DNA from: Lactiplantibacillus xiangfangensis
GTDB lineage: Bacteria; Bacillota; Bacilli; Lactobacillales; Lactobacillaceae
Assembly: GCF_001438845.1 (NCBI RefSeq)
Contig: NZ_JQCL01000057.1
Coordinates: 1 to 64,000 of the forward strand
Direction of reading: 5' to 3'
Length of the DNA: 64,000 bases
Every line of letters begins with the position of its first letter. The stretch's first letter is position 1. Both the position numbers and the translations under genes were made by a program. Positions 8,044-17,139 of this stretch are shown in pieces. The notes under the pieces were generated by a model. That model was given only the letters and a program-made list of their open reading frames with translations. It did no database searches and was not told where the DNA came from.

Positions 8044-8469
8044 ATGCAGAAAATTTACTTTATTTGTACGGGAAACTCGTGTCGGAGCCAAATGGCGGAG
8101 GGCTTTGCGAAGCAACTTTTCGGTCCTGATTGGGAAGTCGCCAGTGCGGGCATCGAAACCCATGGGGTCAATCCCTTAGCCGTTAAGGTCATGCAGGAAG
8201 TCGATGTAGATATTTCCCGTCAGACTTCTAAACTGATTGACCGGGACTATTTAAACGCTTGTGCCTTGGTGGTTACTCTCTGTGGCGATGCGCGTGACCG
8301 TTGCCCGATGACCCCGCCAAGTGTGCAAAAGATGCATTGGCCACTACCTGATCCTGCCCAAGCGACGGGGACTGAAGCGGAACGGCTCGTCGTTTTTCGG
8401 CAAGTGCGTGACCAGATTCAAAAAAACGTTGCCAAATTAGCGCGGACCCTGAACGCAGCTAATCAGTAA
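8044..8469 (+). CDS. Thioredoxin-type arsenate reductase / low-MW phosphatase
   Basis: 141 residues, matching ArsC of the low-molecular-weight phosphatase fold. The P-loop is C8-T-G-N-S-C-R14 (CX5R). The redox pair C80 and C87 in CGDARDRCP and the aspartate D103 in LPDP complete the thioredoxin-coupled arsenate reductase set (equivalent to C10, C82, C89 and D105 of the S. aureus enzyme). No ArsR regulator or arsenite pump is adjacent, so arsenate may not be its only substrate. The broken uracil-DNA glycosylase gene starts about 17 bases downstream, probably in the same transcript. Confidence 0.85.
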   Translation: MQKIYFICTGNSCRSQMAEGFAKQLFGPDWEVASAGIETHGVNPLAVKVMQEVDVDISRQTSKLIDRDYLNACALVVTLCGDARDRCPMTPPSVQKMHWPLPDPAQATGTEAERLVVFRQVRDQIQKNVAKLARTLNAANQ

Positions 8470-8486
8470 AGAAAGACGTGAGCACC

Positions 8487-9065
8487 ATGACCATTGAAGA
8501 AATTACGCAAGCAATTAAGGATGACCCTGAAAATACGGCCTATACGGCACAAGGGTGGGAGCCGCTCTTTCACGTGCCGGCGACGGCGACTATTCTGATT
8601 ATTAGCCAGGCTCCAGGGCGGATTGCGCAGAACACGAAGACCTATTTTAATGACGCGAGCGGGGACCGGCTGCGTGACTAGATGGGCGTTACCCGTGAAA
8701 CATTTTATGGGAGTGATAAGATTGCGGTGATGCCCCTTGATTTCTATTATCCTGGTAAAGGGAAGAGTGGGGATCTACCACCCCGAAAAGATTTTGCGGG
8801 TAAATGGCACCCGACACTACTTAAAATGATGCCGAATATCCAATTGACGTTGTTAGTGGGGCAATACGCCATGCGGGTCTACCTGGGTAAACAGCGGCAA
8901 AAGAACTTAACCATGACAGTCCAAAATTACGCCGATTACTTACCGACCTATTTCCCATTAGTGCACCCGTCACCCCTGAACTACGGCTGGCAAAATCGTA
9001 ACCCGTGGTTTCAAACACAGGTGGTTCCGGAGTTACAAAAACGGGTTGCCCAAGCTTTGAAATAG
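8487..9065 (+). pseudogene. Uracil-DNA glycosylase family gene with in-frame stop
   Basis: Two pieces in one frame are separated by a single TAG at 8679-8681. The first ends ASGDRLRD; the second starts at ATG 8682 immediately after the stop. Both belong to one protein of about 192 residues: the first piece carries the UDG-superfamily motif SQAPGR, the second HPSPLN near the end. The simplest explanation is TGG (Trp) changed to TAG. The second piece could be reinitiated at its ATG, but motif I would then be on a separate chain. A GTG at 8478 is an alternative upstream start. The gene follows the ArsC-like gene. Confidence 0.75.
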
Positions 9066-9092
9066 AACCCGCATCAGCGCCACAAAAAGTAA

Positions 9093-9108
9093 TGTTTCAC
9101 GTGGAACA
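9093..9108. other. parS-like site (1 mismatch)
   Basis: TGTTTCACGTGGAACA differs from the consensus at one position. It is intergenic, between the uracil-DNA glycosylase remnant and the flavodoxin gene. Confidence 0.65.
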
Positions 9109-9120
9109 TTGTAAGCTACA

Positions 9121-9165
9121 AAATCAAAAGTGCCTCTCAAAGTCTTTTTGAGAGACACTTTTGAT
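9121..9165. terminator. Bidirectional terminator between convergent genes
   Basis: A long stem (AAATCAAAAGTG, CTCTCAAA and their complements, one mismatch) serves the plus-strand ArsC/UDG transcript and the minus-strand flavodoxin gene. Confidence 0.75.
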
Positions 9166-9166
9166 T

Positions 9167-9592
9167 TTATTTAGTGAGCATTTCTTTTGCGAACTGCTTA
9201 ACTAGTTCAATTTGTTCTGGCTTTAGCTTACCGCCATGACTGCCTAAGAGTTTCATCCCTTTGCCACCCATGACTTGGTGGAAATGACCGACGATTTCGA
9301 TGCCTTTTTGATTCGCAATCTTCGTCAAAGCCTTATCGGAAACCATTTCAGGTCCACCAGACGTGGTGAAGAGGGCAATCTTCTTAACCTTGCTTGCGTC
9401 AAGTCCTTTCATGAAAGCCGATGCTGATGAATCCGGCTTCATGAAGTAAGTCCCACCGCCAAAGAAAAGCAGGTCAGTCTCGGTGACGGGTGTCTCAACG
9501 CTTTCAGCCGGAACGCCAGCTACCGTCGAGATTTGTTCAGCAAAAGCCTTAGTATTTCCATTACGAGTTTGATAACGAATAGCCACTGTCAT
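9167..9592 (-). CDS. Flavodoxin-like protein
   Basis: 141 residues. It starts MTVAIRYQTRNGNTKAFAE, where the TRNGNTK loop corresponds to the FMN phosphate-binding T/S-x-T-G-x-T region of flavodoxins, and includes FFGGGTYF near the second flavin loop. The ATG at 9592 has GGAGGAA 7 bases upstream; a longer frame from 9607 does not. Likely a soluble electron carrier or flavin oxidoreductase. Single gene between two terminators. Confidence 0.8.
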   Translation of the reverse strand: MTVAIRYQTRNGNTKAFAEQISTVAGVPAESVETPVTETDLLFFGGGTYFMKPDSSASAFMKGLDASKVKKIALFTTSGGPEMVSDKALTKIANQKGIEIVGHFHQVMGGKGMKLLGSHGGKLKPEQIELVKQFAKEMLTK

Positions 9593-9763
9593 AATAAATT
9601 CCTCCATTTTGAATCAATGGCCGGTGTAAGAACACGCCGGTGTCGATATTATCTATTAGAACTATTAGTTTAAGTATAGAACAGTTTGAAACCGATTACA
9701 AAAATGACCCTTTAACGTCGTGAACTGATTTTTAGCGTTCAGTCGAATAGTTGAAATTTAACC

Positions 9764-9803
9764 AAAACAACGCCCGCCATTTTACTAGCGGACGTTGTTT
9801 TTA
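9764..9803 (-). terminator. Terminator of the fused flavin reductase gene
   Basis: AAAACAACG / CGTTGTTTT stem with an inner CCGC/GCGG pair and a minus-strand T tail. Confidence 0.8.
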
Positions 9804-9816
9804 TTTGATTATCGTG

Positions 9817-12186
9817 TTAATTAGTTGCTGGTTGTTTAGCTTGCTTCAGGGCGTCATTAACAGCTTCTTTAATGGCCCGACTGGAAGCGGAAGCACCCGA
9901 AATCGCGTCAACTTCAGTTGAGTTAGCGGCCACAATTTCTTCTGGAATCTTGGAAACGGCGACTAAACCAACGTCTTCACTTTCATGGTGTTGGACGACT
10001 TCAACGTTTTGGATGGCTTGGTCTTTGTAGGTGACCCGAACAACCACTTTGCCACCTAAGCCACTGTTTGAACTCCCAAGGTATTGGTTAGGTGCGAGTG
10101 GCACGTTTGCGGCACTTTCACCGTCCGCAAGATCGTTGATCCCGTTGGCCTTGGTTGCGTTGACTAGTTCGTCATCGGCTGTTGTTGTTGCGGCGCTTTC
10201 GCCGGCTAACTTCCCAAAGATCAAACATTCAGCTAAGTTACCGCCACCTTGGTAGCAGTTGGCGATAATGCCGCCGAGTTCACCAGCGCCGAATAAGTGT
10301 GGAATTGGTTGGTCATTGGTGTTCAAAATTTGCGCGTTTTCGTTCCGCTGTGGCCCACCCTGCGTGTTCAAAACATCGTTCGTTGCGGCGATGGCGTAGT
10401 AAGGCCCGTCGTCAATCGCACGCATGGTCTTGGGGTCGCGTCCAAAAGCGTAATCCCGACCGGCTTCAGTGTAGTGGTTAAAGTCAGCGACGGTTTGTTG
10501 TAAATGATCAGCTGGCACGCCAATCTTATCCGCCAAGTCGGCAATCGTTTCAGCGTGAACGAGTTTGTCTAAGAATTGAGGATATGGTAAGCGACCGCGG
10601 TCCGCCAACTGTTGCTTAAAGTCAGCGTATTGGTGCTGATCAAACACGATGTATGGATGCTGGTTCATCATTGGAATCAGCCATGAGCCGTGTGTTTGGA
10701 TGTGACCGTGACGGTGCTTAGCGTCTTCTGGGAAGTAACGGGTCCCGTCATCAGCTACGACGAAGATACTGCCGTGCCGTAGTAATGGCCACTGTTCAAT
10801 TTGGCGACCACGTTCGTTAGGGCCTTCTTTAAAGGTAATCCCAGGTAAGATGCCGTGTGATTCGTAGTTTGTCATGTGCCACATTTTAGCACCGACTTCT
10901 TGAGCCATCCGAATCCCGTCACCGCGGTTATACAGGGTGCCTAATGGGGTTAAATGATGACTGTGTAAGTAAGTCTCAGTTAAAGCGGAATTGTTTTCAA
11001 AACCACCCATCGCCATGACCACACCGTGGGTTGCGTGAATGTTCAACACTTGATGGTTGCGTTCAATCTGAACACCACGGATGACCTTTGAAACGGGATC
11101 TTGAATAAGGTGTTGTGCCCGGGAATCGAGCCAAACATCAATGTTATCGGTCCGCTTGAGAACTTCCTGCCGTAATACTTTCCATAAGCCGGCGTCCTTG
11201 TCCCGTTTGTGAACGAGGGCGAAGTCGACTGTGTCGCTACCAGGAAGTTCAGGGTATTCTGCCATGGTCTTCTTAACGGCAACCGCATCGCCTGGTTTGA
11301 TATCGTGTTTCCAGCTAACGGCTTTGATGCCTAAGTACTTCTGGAAGTATTCAGGGATACGGCTCATCCCAGTTAAGTAGGCGTTTAACGTCTTTTCAGG
11401 TGTATTGAACGGTGCGCTTAAAGCCCGGTAGTAAGCGGTCAGCTTTTCTAAGCTCTCGCCAGTGACGACGTGTTGTGCTGAGTAGCGGGTATTCCCACCT
11501 TCATGACCGAATGGCGCGGTATCCACGAGTAAGACTTTAGAGCCGTGATCAGCGGCGAATCGAGCAGCGGTTGCCCCAGCGCCCCCAAAGCCTAACACGA
11601 TCACGTCGTAGTTGCCTTGCCATTTAACGGTGCTGGCAGGGGTGCCTTGTAACATTTTTACGAACTGAACAAAGTTTTTGAAGCAGCTTTCCAAAAACTT
11701 AACGGAACCATCCTGAGTCAGGGTGCCCGTTTGGTCAAAGGCTTTTTGCGCGTAACTTAGCATGTACTCGTTACCTGGGAGTACGATCCCGTCAACGCCG
11801 GGCGCGTTCAAAATACTGCGGAGTTCTTCTTGTGCCCGACAAGTGCCTTGAACGCCAAGTGACGTTCCGACTAACATGATGGGTTTATGGGCAAAGGGGT
11901 GTAACTGGTAAGATAACCATTCGATCACATTTTTAAGTGCGGCTGGAACGGCGTGGTCGTATTCAGGAACGCCAATGATAATACCATCCGCGTGGCTGAT
12001 TTTATCATTAAGGGTCTGGACGGCAGCGGGCAGATCGTCCGTAGCCGGTTCATTAAATAGTGGAATCTCTGTAATTTCGTTTACGTCAATGTCTGCTTGG
12101 GCGCTAAAATGCTTTTGCATATAGGTTAGAAGATCACGATTATACGATTTAGCGGCGGTCGTCCCGACAAGTGCGATTAATTTCAT
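9817..12186 (-). CDS. Three-domain flavin reductase (fumarate/acrylate-reductase type)
   Basis: 789 residues with three modules. About 1-180 is an NAD(P)H:FMN reductase (LVGTTAAKSYN at the start, GVPEYDHAVPAALKN). About 193-680 is an FAD_binding_2 domain, opening with VIVLGFGGAGATAA and ELGG near the end. About 705-789 is an FMN_bind domain with DAISGASASS near residue 764, the site where ApbE would attach FMN covalently. This matches soluble NADH-dependent fumarate/hydroxycinnamate/acrylate reductases. The fumarate reductase signature HGxNRLGG is replaced by NCYQGGGN, so the catalytic arginine of that loop is absent and the acceptor may not be fumarate. The ATG at 12186 follows AAAGGAC; a longer frame from 12225 is rejected. 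A cre-like site lies on the promoter, and the dicarboxylate transporter is divergent. The electron acceptor is inferred only by class. Confidence 0.85.
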   Translation of the reverse strand: MKLIALVGTTAAKSYNRDLLTYMQKHFSAQADIDVNEITEIPLFNEPATDDLPAAVQTLNDKISHADGIIIGVPEYDHAVPAALKNVIEWLSYQLHPFAHKPIMLVGTSLGVQGTCRAQEELRSILNAPGVDGIVLPGNEYMLSYAQKAFDQTGTLTQDGSVKFLESCFKNFVQFVKMLQGTPASTVKWQGNYDVIVLGFGGAGATAARFAADHGSKVLLVDTAPFGHEGGNTRYSAQHVVTGESLEKLTAYYRALSAPFNTPEKTLNAYLTGMSRIPEYFQKYLGIKAVSWKHDIKPGDAVAVKKTMAEYPELPGSDTVDFALVHKRDKDAGLWKVLRQEVLKRTDNIDVWLDSRAQHLIQDPVSKVIRGVQIERNHQVLNIHATHGVVMAMGGFENNSALTETYLHSHHLTPLGTLYNRGDGIRMAQEVGAKMWHMTNYESHGILPGITFKEGPNERGRQIEQWPLLRHGSIFVVADDGTRYFPEDAKHRHGHIQTHGSWLIPMMNQHPYIVFDQHQYADFKQQLADRGRLPYPQFLDKLVHAETIADLADKIGVPADHLQQTVADFNHYTEAGRDYAFGRDPKTMRAIDDGPYYAIAATNDVLNTQGGPQRNENAQILNTNDQPIPHLFGAGELGGIIANCYQGGGNLAECLIFGKLAGESAATTTADDELVNATKANGINDLADGESAANVPLAPNQYLGSSNSGLGGKVVVRVTYKDQAIQNVEVVQHHESEDVGLVAVSKIPEEIVAANSTEVDAISGASASSRAIKEAVNDALKQAKQPATN

Positions 12187-12237
12187 AAGTAACAGTCCTT
12201 TATTTAAGAATATTGGCTTCTTCAAAACGTTAATAAT

Positions 12238-12278
12238 TGTTTACGCTTTCAATATAGAAATACCGCGATTAATTGCAA
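12238..12278 (-). promoter_or_regulatory. Promoter with cre-like (CcpA) site
   Basis: Minus strand: TTGCAA (12278-12273), a 16-base spacer and TATATT (12256-12251). Overlapping the start region is TGAAAGCGTAAACA (12251-12238), which fits the cre consensus TGWAARCGYTWNCW at 13 of 14 positions. Catabolite repression of the reductase is likely. Confidence 0.6.
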
Positions 12279-12544
12279 GCGTTGTTTTTAATTATTGGGA
12301 GGAATTGCCGGCGTGACGGGCGAAAAAAAGCAAAATTTAGCGCATGAAAAATCGAAATTAGTGAAACTTAGCGTAAGTGGCAAAAATTATTTTTAGTTTT
12401 TTATCAATATTATTTATAAGAAAGTCCTATTACTAAAACTGAGTGCCCAGATTTATGGAAATGATTTAACTTATTAGATTAGCGGTAAATAAAGCGGTTA
12501 CAGTAGTCTGAGATTTTATCCCTTAGCTGCTTACTAAAATTAAA
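12279..12544. other. Divergent intergenic region
   Basis: AT-rich space between the divergent reductase and transporter promoters. It would hold binding sites for the nearby LysR regulator if that controls both genes, but no clear T-N11-A box could be singled out. Confidence 0.4.
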
Positions 12545-12572
12545 TTGACAGACTAATAAATTAAGTTATGTT
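12545..12572 (+). promoter_or_regulatory. Sigma-A promoter of the transporter gene
   Basis: TTGACA (12545-12550), a 16-base spacer and TATGTT (12567-12572), giving a leader of roughly 90 bases before the ATG at 12671. Confidence 0.65.
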
Positions 12573-12670
12573 AAAAGTGAAAAAACAAGTGAGCACCCAA
12601 GGCGAGACGGTCACTATATGTGAATAATTGAGCAGCGAGCTTGAATCTGGTTTAGTGAGGGGAAAATACG

Positions 12671-14086
12671 ATGAGTAATAACGTAAAGTGGAAAGGTTTC
12701 ATATTACCATTAATTTTTGGGATTGGAATTTGGTTGCTGACACCGTTAAAGCCAGTTGCCATTACCGTTGTCGCGTGGCACCTATTTGCCATTTTTGTTG
12801 CGACGATTATTGCCTGCATTACTAAGCCGCTGCCAATGATGGCCACGACGTTGATTGGCGTGATCGTGGCAACGGTAGCCGGTATTTTTAAGATGGACGA
12901 AGTTGCGGCTGGCTTTGGTAACTCGACGGCTTGGATGGTTGCCATGTGTATGTTTATGGCGGCTGGCTTTATTAAATCTGGGCTTGGCAAACGCATTGCC
13001 TACCTGTTTGTTAAGTTGTTCGGTAAGAAGACGTTGAGCCTCGCGTATGCATTGTCCGTTGTTGACGGGGTCCTCGCCATCGGGATTCCTAGTAACAACG
13101 CCCGGGTCAACGGGATTATGTATCCCATCATTGATAACCTTTCCCGTGAAATGGGGTCCGATCCTGATAAGGGGACACAACGTAAAATTGGTTCCTTCCT
13201 GGTTTTTAATGAATATGAAGTTAACAACATTACTTCGGGTCTGTTTTTAACCGGCTTGGCCGGTAACATGATTGCCATCGGATTGGCGAAGATTCAAGGA
13301 ATCACGATTAGTTGGATGCAATGGTTTGCGGCTGCTAGCGTTCCCGGAATTTTAGCGCTGATCGTCGTTCCCTTTATTTTATACAAAGTTTATCCACCCG
13401 AAATTAAAGAAACTCCTAATGCCCATGCGTGGGCAGACAAGAAACTCCAGGCACTCGGTAAGATGGGGCGTAGCGAAAAGATTATGGCGGGCACGTTCAT
13501 TTTAGCAATTATTTTATGGCTCGTCGGCGCTAAGATTGGGATCGATGCTACGGAAGTTAGTTTTATCGCGGTTGTCATTTTACTATTGACCGGGGTACTA
13601 ACGACCAAGGATATGTTAAATGAACACTTTGCTTGGAACATCTTAGTTTGGTTATCGATCATCATGTTAATGTCACAAAAATTGATGAAGTTAGGGTTCT
13701 TCCCATGGTTCTCAAAGACGTTGGGCCTGTTACTTCACGGGATGAATCCAATCATCGTATTGGTCATCTTGTTCCTCTCTTACTTCTACCTACACTACAT
13801 GTTTCCTAGTGTTGCGACGCAGATCTCTGCACTATACGCGGGCTTCTTATCCGTTGCGGTCGGTGCCGGTGCGCCACCCGTATTGTCAGCGTTAATGCTA
13901 GCCTTTTGCGGGTCGATTTACTTATCAACGACGCCGTATTCAGCCGGGCCAGCAGCCTTACTTTCCAGTACCGGCTACGTTTCTAACGCGGACTGGTGGA
14001 AACTAAGTGCCCTGATTGGGGTCGTATTAAACGTCATTTGGCTTGGCGGCGGGTTGCTTTGGACAAAAGTAATCGGGCTTTGGTAA
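12671..14086 (+). CDS. DASS-family di/tricarboxylate transporter
   Basis: 471 residues with about 12 hydrophobic segments. It belongs to the divalent anion:Na+ symporter / CitT-type antiporter family. The first SNT-like clamp is seen as GIPSNNARVNGIMYPII (about 138-154) and the second as STTPYSAGPAALL near residue 420. GAGGGG lies 9 bases before the ATG. It is divergent from the three-domain reductase and followed by a LysR gene, so an exchange of an unsaturated dicarboxylate for its reduced product (for example fumarate or malate in, succinate out) is plausible. The substrate itself is not readable from sequence. Confidence 0.85.
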   Translation: MSNNVKWKGFILPLIFGIGIWLLTPLKPVAITVVAWHLFAIFVATIIACITKPLPMMATTLIGVIVATVAGIFKMDEVAAGFGNSTAWMVAMCMFMAAGFIKSGLGKRIAYLFVKLFGKKTLSLAYALSVVDGVLAIGIPSNNARVNGIMYPIIDNLSREMGSDPDKGTQRKIGSFLVFNEYEVNNITSGLFLTGLAGNMIAIGLAKIQGITISWMQWFAAASVPGILALIVVPFILYKVYPPEIKETPNAHAWADKKLQALGKMGRSEKIMAGTFILAIILWLVGAKIGIDATEVSFIAVVILLLTGVLTTKDMLNEHFAWNILVWLSIIMLMSQKLMKLGFFPWFSKTLGLLLHGMNPIIVLVILFLSYFYLHYMFPSVATQISALYAGFLSVAVGAGAPPVLSALMLAFCGSIYLSTTPYSAGPAALLSSTGYVSNADWWKLSALIGVVLNVIWLGGGLLWTKVIGLW

Positions 14087-14090
14087 AAAA

Positions 14091-14206
14091 GAGTGGGCCA
14101 GAAGGCGGGTAGTTTGCGAGCATTAACGTGGCATCAGCGATTATTCCTGGGTTTGGAATAGTCGCTGATGCCGGGTTAAGCGGAACAAATTGCCTTTTGG
14201 TGCACG
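14091..14206. repeat. Palindromic intergenic repeat, long copy
   Basis: Left arm GAGTGGGCCAGAAGGCGGGT and the following AGTTTGCGAGCATTAAC are matched, imperfectly inverted, by a right arm containing GGTTAAGCGG, CAAATTGCCTTTT and GGTGCAC. Between them lies a 17-bp hairpin (14131-14147 with 14155-14171) with a 7-base loop. TGGCCCAC further out at about 14275-14282 complements the outermost left arm. The same arms with a different inner hairpin sequence recur at 19811. Confidence 0.7.
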
Positions 14207-14230
14207 TTTCAACCATGCTAATAGGAAAAT

Positions 14231-14272
14231 TGCGGTTCAGGAATAGCTAATATTTCTGAACCGTTTTTTGAT
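14231..14272 (+). terminator. Terminator after the transporter gene
   Basis: CGGTTCAG and CTGAACCG arms with a 14-16 base loop and six T, directly following the palindromic repeat. Confidence 0.75.
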
Positions 14273-14370
14273 TTTGGCCCACGCTTTTCAGTCAAAATAC
14301 CTTGGCGTTACCCACCTAAACAGCTTATGATGGTAAGAAAGAACCCGTTGACTGGGAAAGAAGTGATTGT

Positions 14371-15255
14371 GTGAATGAACGAGATCTAAGATATTTTTGT
14401 TATTTAGTTGAAACGGGCAATTATACCGAAACTGCCGAACAGTTTCACGTCACTCAGCCTGCAATTTCAGCAGCTTTAAAGCGGTTAGAAACGGAATACG
14501 GCACCACCTTACTGACGCAACGAAATCACCGGGCCAAGTTGGAAACCACTCCCGCGGGACGCGTCCTATACGTGAAGGCCACCCGACTGATCAAGGAATT
14601 AGCCCAAGTCGCGGTGGAAGTAAAGCACGCCAACGACGCCCAGGTCCGGCTAGGATTCTCCACGGTAGCTGGTGGAATCTGGTTACCACGGGTCGTTAAA
14701 CGTTATTTAAAAATGCAATTATTAGATCAAGTGACTACCACGGTGGCTGATTCCGAGCAATTACTAGCTGAGCTGCGGGAAGGCAAGCTTGATGCGGCGG
14801 TTTTTTCAACGCTAGTCCCTGAGCACTCTAGTGACTTGCGGGTAACGACCTTAGAAGAACACCAACTGTGTCTACTGGTCAATCGGCACAACCCCCTGAG
14901 TCAGTTAGAGACGGTGCATGCCACCGATTTGAAGGACGTGCCCGTGATTGCCCGACCGAAGCATGCTTTACCGCGGACGGCGCTAGAACAGTGGTGTCGC
15001 CGGGGACGGGTACGCCCTGACATCGTTTATGAAGCTGAAACAAATGCACTGGTTGAGGGTTTAGTTGCCCAAGACGTCGGGGTGGGGCTGGTGATTGATC
15101 GTTCAGTTGTCCTGAGTGAGTCCGTTGTTAGCATCCCGTTAGCGCCAAAGGAACGGGTGAACTGTTTCATGCAGCTGGCAGTGCGGCGGTCATTTTTGCC
15201 AAATGCCAAACAGCAACAGTGTATTAACGTGTTGAAAGACGTCAAAGAGGATTAA
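14371..15255 (+). CDS. LysR-family transcriptional regulator
   Basis: 294 residues. The N-terminal winged helix-turn-helix is clear: MNERDLRYFCYLVETGNYT, then AEQFHVTQPAISAALKRLE at about 23-41. About 90-290 is the effector-binding periplasmic-protein-like domain. The start is GTG at 14371 behind GGGAAAGAAG. It lies downstream of the dicarboxylate transporter on the same strand but after a terminator, so it is probably transcribed separately. By neighbourhood it is the best candidate regulator of the transporter and the divergent reductase. Confidence 0.88.
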   Translation: MNERDLRYFCYLVETGNYTETAEQFHVTQPAISAALKRLETEYGTTLLTQRNHRAKLETTPAGRVLYVKATRLIKELAQVAVEVKHANDAQVRLGFSTVAGGIWLPRVVKRYLKMQLLDQVTTTVADSEQLLAELREGKLDAAVFSTLVPEHSSDLRVTTLEEHQLCLLVNRHNPLSQLETVHATDLKDVPVIARPKHALPRTALEQWCRRGRVRPDIVYEAETNALVEGLVAQDVGVGLVIDRSVVLSESVVSIPLAPKERVNCFMQLAVRRSFLPNAKQQQCINVLKDVKED

Positions 15256-15258
15256 TTT

Positions 15259-15313
15259 CGGGTTAAGCGGAGCAAACTACCTTTTGGTGCACGTTTCGGC
15301 CATAACAATAGAG
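15259..15313. repeat. Palindromic intergenic repeat, right-half copy
   Basis: GGGTTAAGCGGAGCAAACTA, CCTTTTGGTGCACGTTTCGG and CCATAACAATAG match the right arm and linker of the long copies at 14091 and 19811. The left half is missing. A terminator follows immediately. Confidence 0.65.
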
Positions 15314-15349
15314 AAAGCCAACCAGAAATTTTCTGATTGGCTTTTTTTT
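15314..15349 (+). terminator. Terminator after the LysR gene
   Basis: AAAGCCAA-C-CAGAAA paired with its complement, followed by eight T. Confidence 0.85.
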
Positions 15350-15459
15350 AGATTGCAAAGTGTGGTAATGAGCAGATTTGTCCGCATTTTGAAGGCTTGT
15401 GACGGCTTGAAATAAGGGTTAGGCTGAGGCTAAAAGATCGATTTTGAGGTGAATAATGA

Positions 15460-17139
15460 ATGATTCGTTTGTTTGAACAACACTATGTCCGGCGGGTTCA
15501 TGAATTAGCGGGAACGTGGCAATTTCAGCGTGAAAATGATGAGCGCGTCTACCACTTAGCCGTGCCCGGTTGTTGGGAACAGCATCCTGACTTAGCCGCC
15601 TATCGCGGTCGCGGTGAGTATCAGCGCACCCTGCAGGTGGCCCAGAACCATACGAACTTGCGCTTAGAATTTCAGGGTGTGAGTCATACGGCCGATGTGT
15701 TCTTAGATGGCCAGCAGGTGGCGCACCACTATAATGCCTATACGCCGTTTGCGGCGTTGATTAGGGATGTGGCGGCGGGAGACCATCGTTTAACGGTCGC
15801 GGTCGATAACCGGTTTGGTCCCGCGTCGGCGCTGCATAAACCTAATGATTACTATACGTACGGTGGCATCATTCGCGGGGTGACCGCGGAAGTTGTGCCG
15901 GACGTGTTCATTCAACAAAGTCATTTTACGAGTACGATGACGGCGACTGGTTGGCAGGGTCGTTTACAAGTCACGGTCACAAACACTGCGGCAACGGCAC
16001 AAGTGGTCAGCGTGAAAGCTCGCTTAGCTGGTCAGAAGGTTCAACTTGAACCGCAAACCATTGCGGGCCAGACGACCGCGGTGTTTGAGTGGCAAACGGA
16101 TTTTGACCAAGTAACCGCGTGGACGCCTGCGCAACCGCAACTGTATTTGGCCACGGCGGAACTGATTCAGGATGGTCAGGTGATTGATGACTTAGTCGAG
16201 CGGGTTGGGTTTCGGCAGGTCAAAGTAGTTGGCAATCGCATCCAGTTAAACGGTCAGTCCGTCTTTTTACAGGGCTTTAACCGCCATGAAGACAGCGTTG
16301 CGTATGGCTGTGCGTTACCGTTTCAGCAAATTGTCCAAGACCTCGATTTAATGGTCGACATGGGGGCGAATGCTGTCCGGACTTCACACTATCCCAATGA
16401 TCAGCGGTTCTTAGACCTGTGTGACGAGCGCGGGTTACTCGTTTGGGAAGAGGCGCACGCCCGGGGGCTGACCTTAGCACAAATGCAAAATCCAAACTTT
16501 GACCAGCAGTGCGCCGACTGTAACCAAGAAATGGTGGACGCCCACTTTAACCACCCTAGTATCGTGATTTGGGGCCTGCTCAATGAGTGCGCTAGCGACA
16601 CGTCAGCTGGACGAAAAAAGTATCAAATGCAGTATCAGCAGATTCGTCAGTTGGATGTCACCCGTCCCGTGACGTCCGCAACGTGCCAACACTTCAAGGA
16701 TCAGTGTCTCGATTTGCCGGACGTGGTCTCGTATAACCTTTATACGGGTTGGTATGAAGATGGTTCCGTTGAAAAGGGCAATGATCGTGAAATCGAATGG
16801 ATCAACCAGACGCCGGGTGCGGGTAAACCGATGATCGTCAGTGAGTTTGGGGCGGGGGCCATTTATGGCTATCGCAACCGGACGAGGTGCAAGTGGAGCG
16901 AGGAACGGCAAGCGGATATTTTAGGTGAGTGTTTAGACACGTATCTCAACGATCCCCGGCTGTCCGGCGCCTTTATCTGGCAGTTTTGTGACTGTAGGGT
17001 AACTGAGGAAGAATGGTTTGCGGTCCGGCCGCGTTCTTACAATAACAAGGGGATTTTAGACGAATATCGGCGGCCTAAACTAGCTTACGACGTCGTTAAG
17101 GCTAAGTTTCAGGCACATTTAAAGCAATTAAATCAATAA
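15460..17139 (+). CDS. GH2 glycosidase, probable beta-glucuronidase
   Basis: 559 residues with the glycoside hydrolase family 2 order: jelly-roll sugar-binding domain (about 1-165), immunoglobulin-like domain (about 165-255) and TIM barrel (about 255-555). The acid/base glutamate is E376 in GLLNEC and the nucleophile is E462 in VSEFGAG. Near the C-terminus N528-N-K530-G fits the NxKG motif that binds the carboxylate in beta-glucuronidases and separates them from beta-galactosidases. GAGGTG lies 8 bases before the ATG. No signal peptide, so it acts inside the cell; the gene stands alone with its own terminator and no adjacent uptake gene. Specificity is inferred from the NxKG motif. Confidence 0.8.
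   Translation: MIRLFEQHYVRRVHELAGTWQFQRENDERVYHLAVPGCWEQHPDLAAYRGRGEYQRTLQVAQNHTNLRLEFQGVSHTADVFLDGQQVAHHYNAYTPFAALIRDVAAGDHRLTVAVDNRFGPASALHKPNDYYTYGGIIRGVTAEVVPDVFIQQSHFTSTMTATGWQGRLQVTVTNTAATAQVVSVKARLAGQKVQLEPQTIAGQTTAVFEWQTDFDQVTAWTPAQPQLYLATAELIQDGQVIDDLVERVGFRQVKVVGNRIQLNGQSVFLQGFNRHEDSVAYGCALPFQQIVQDLDLMVDMGANAVRTSHYPNDQRFLDLCDERGLLVWEEAHARGLTLAQMQNPNFDQQCADCNQEMVDAHFNHPSIVIWGLLNECASDTSAGRKKYQMQYQQIRQLDVTRPVTSATCQHFKDQCLDLPDVVSYNLYTGWYEDGSVEKGNDREIEWINQTPGAGKPMIVSEFGAGAIYGYRNRTRCKWSEERQADILGECLDTYLNDPRLSGAFIWQFCDCRVTEEEWFAVRPRSYNNKGILDEYRRPKLAYDVVKAKFQAHLKQLNQ

Noticed and set aside
8690-8710. Sixth parS-like site near CCCGTGAAACAT
   Set aside because: Only half of the palindrome is present and it lies inside a coding region.
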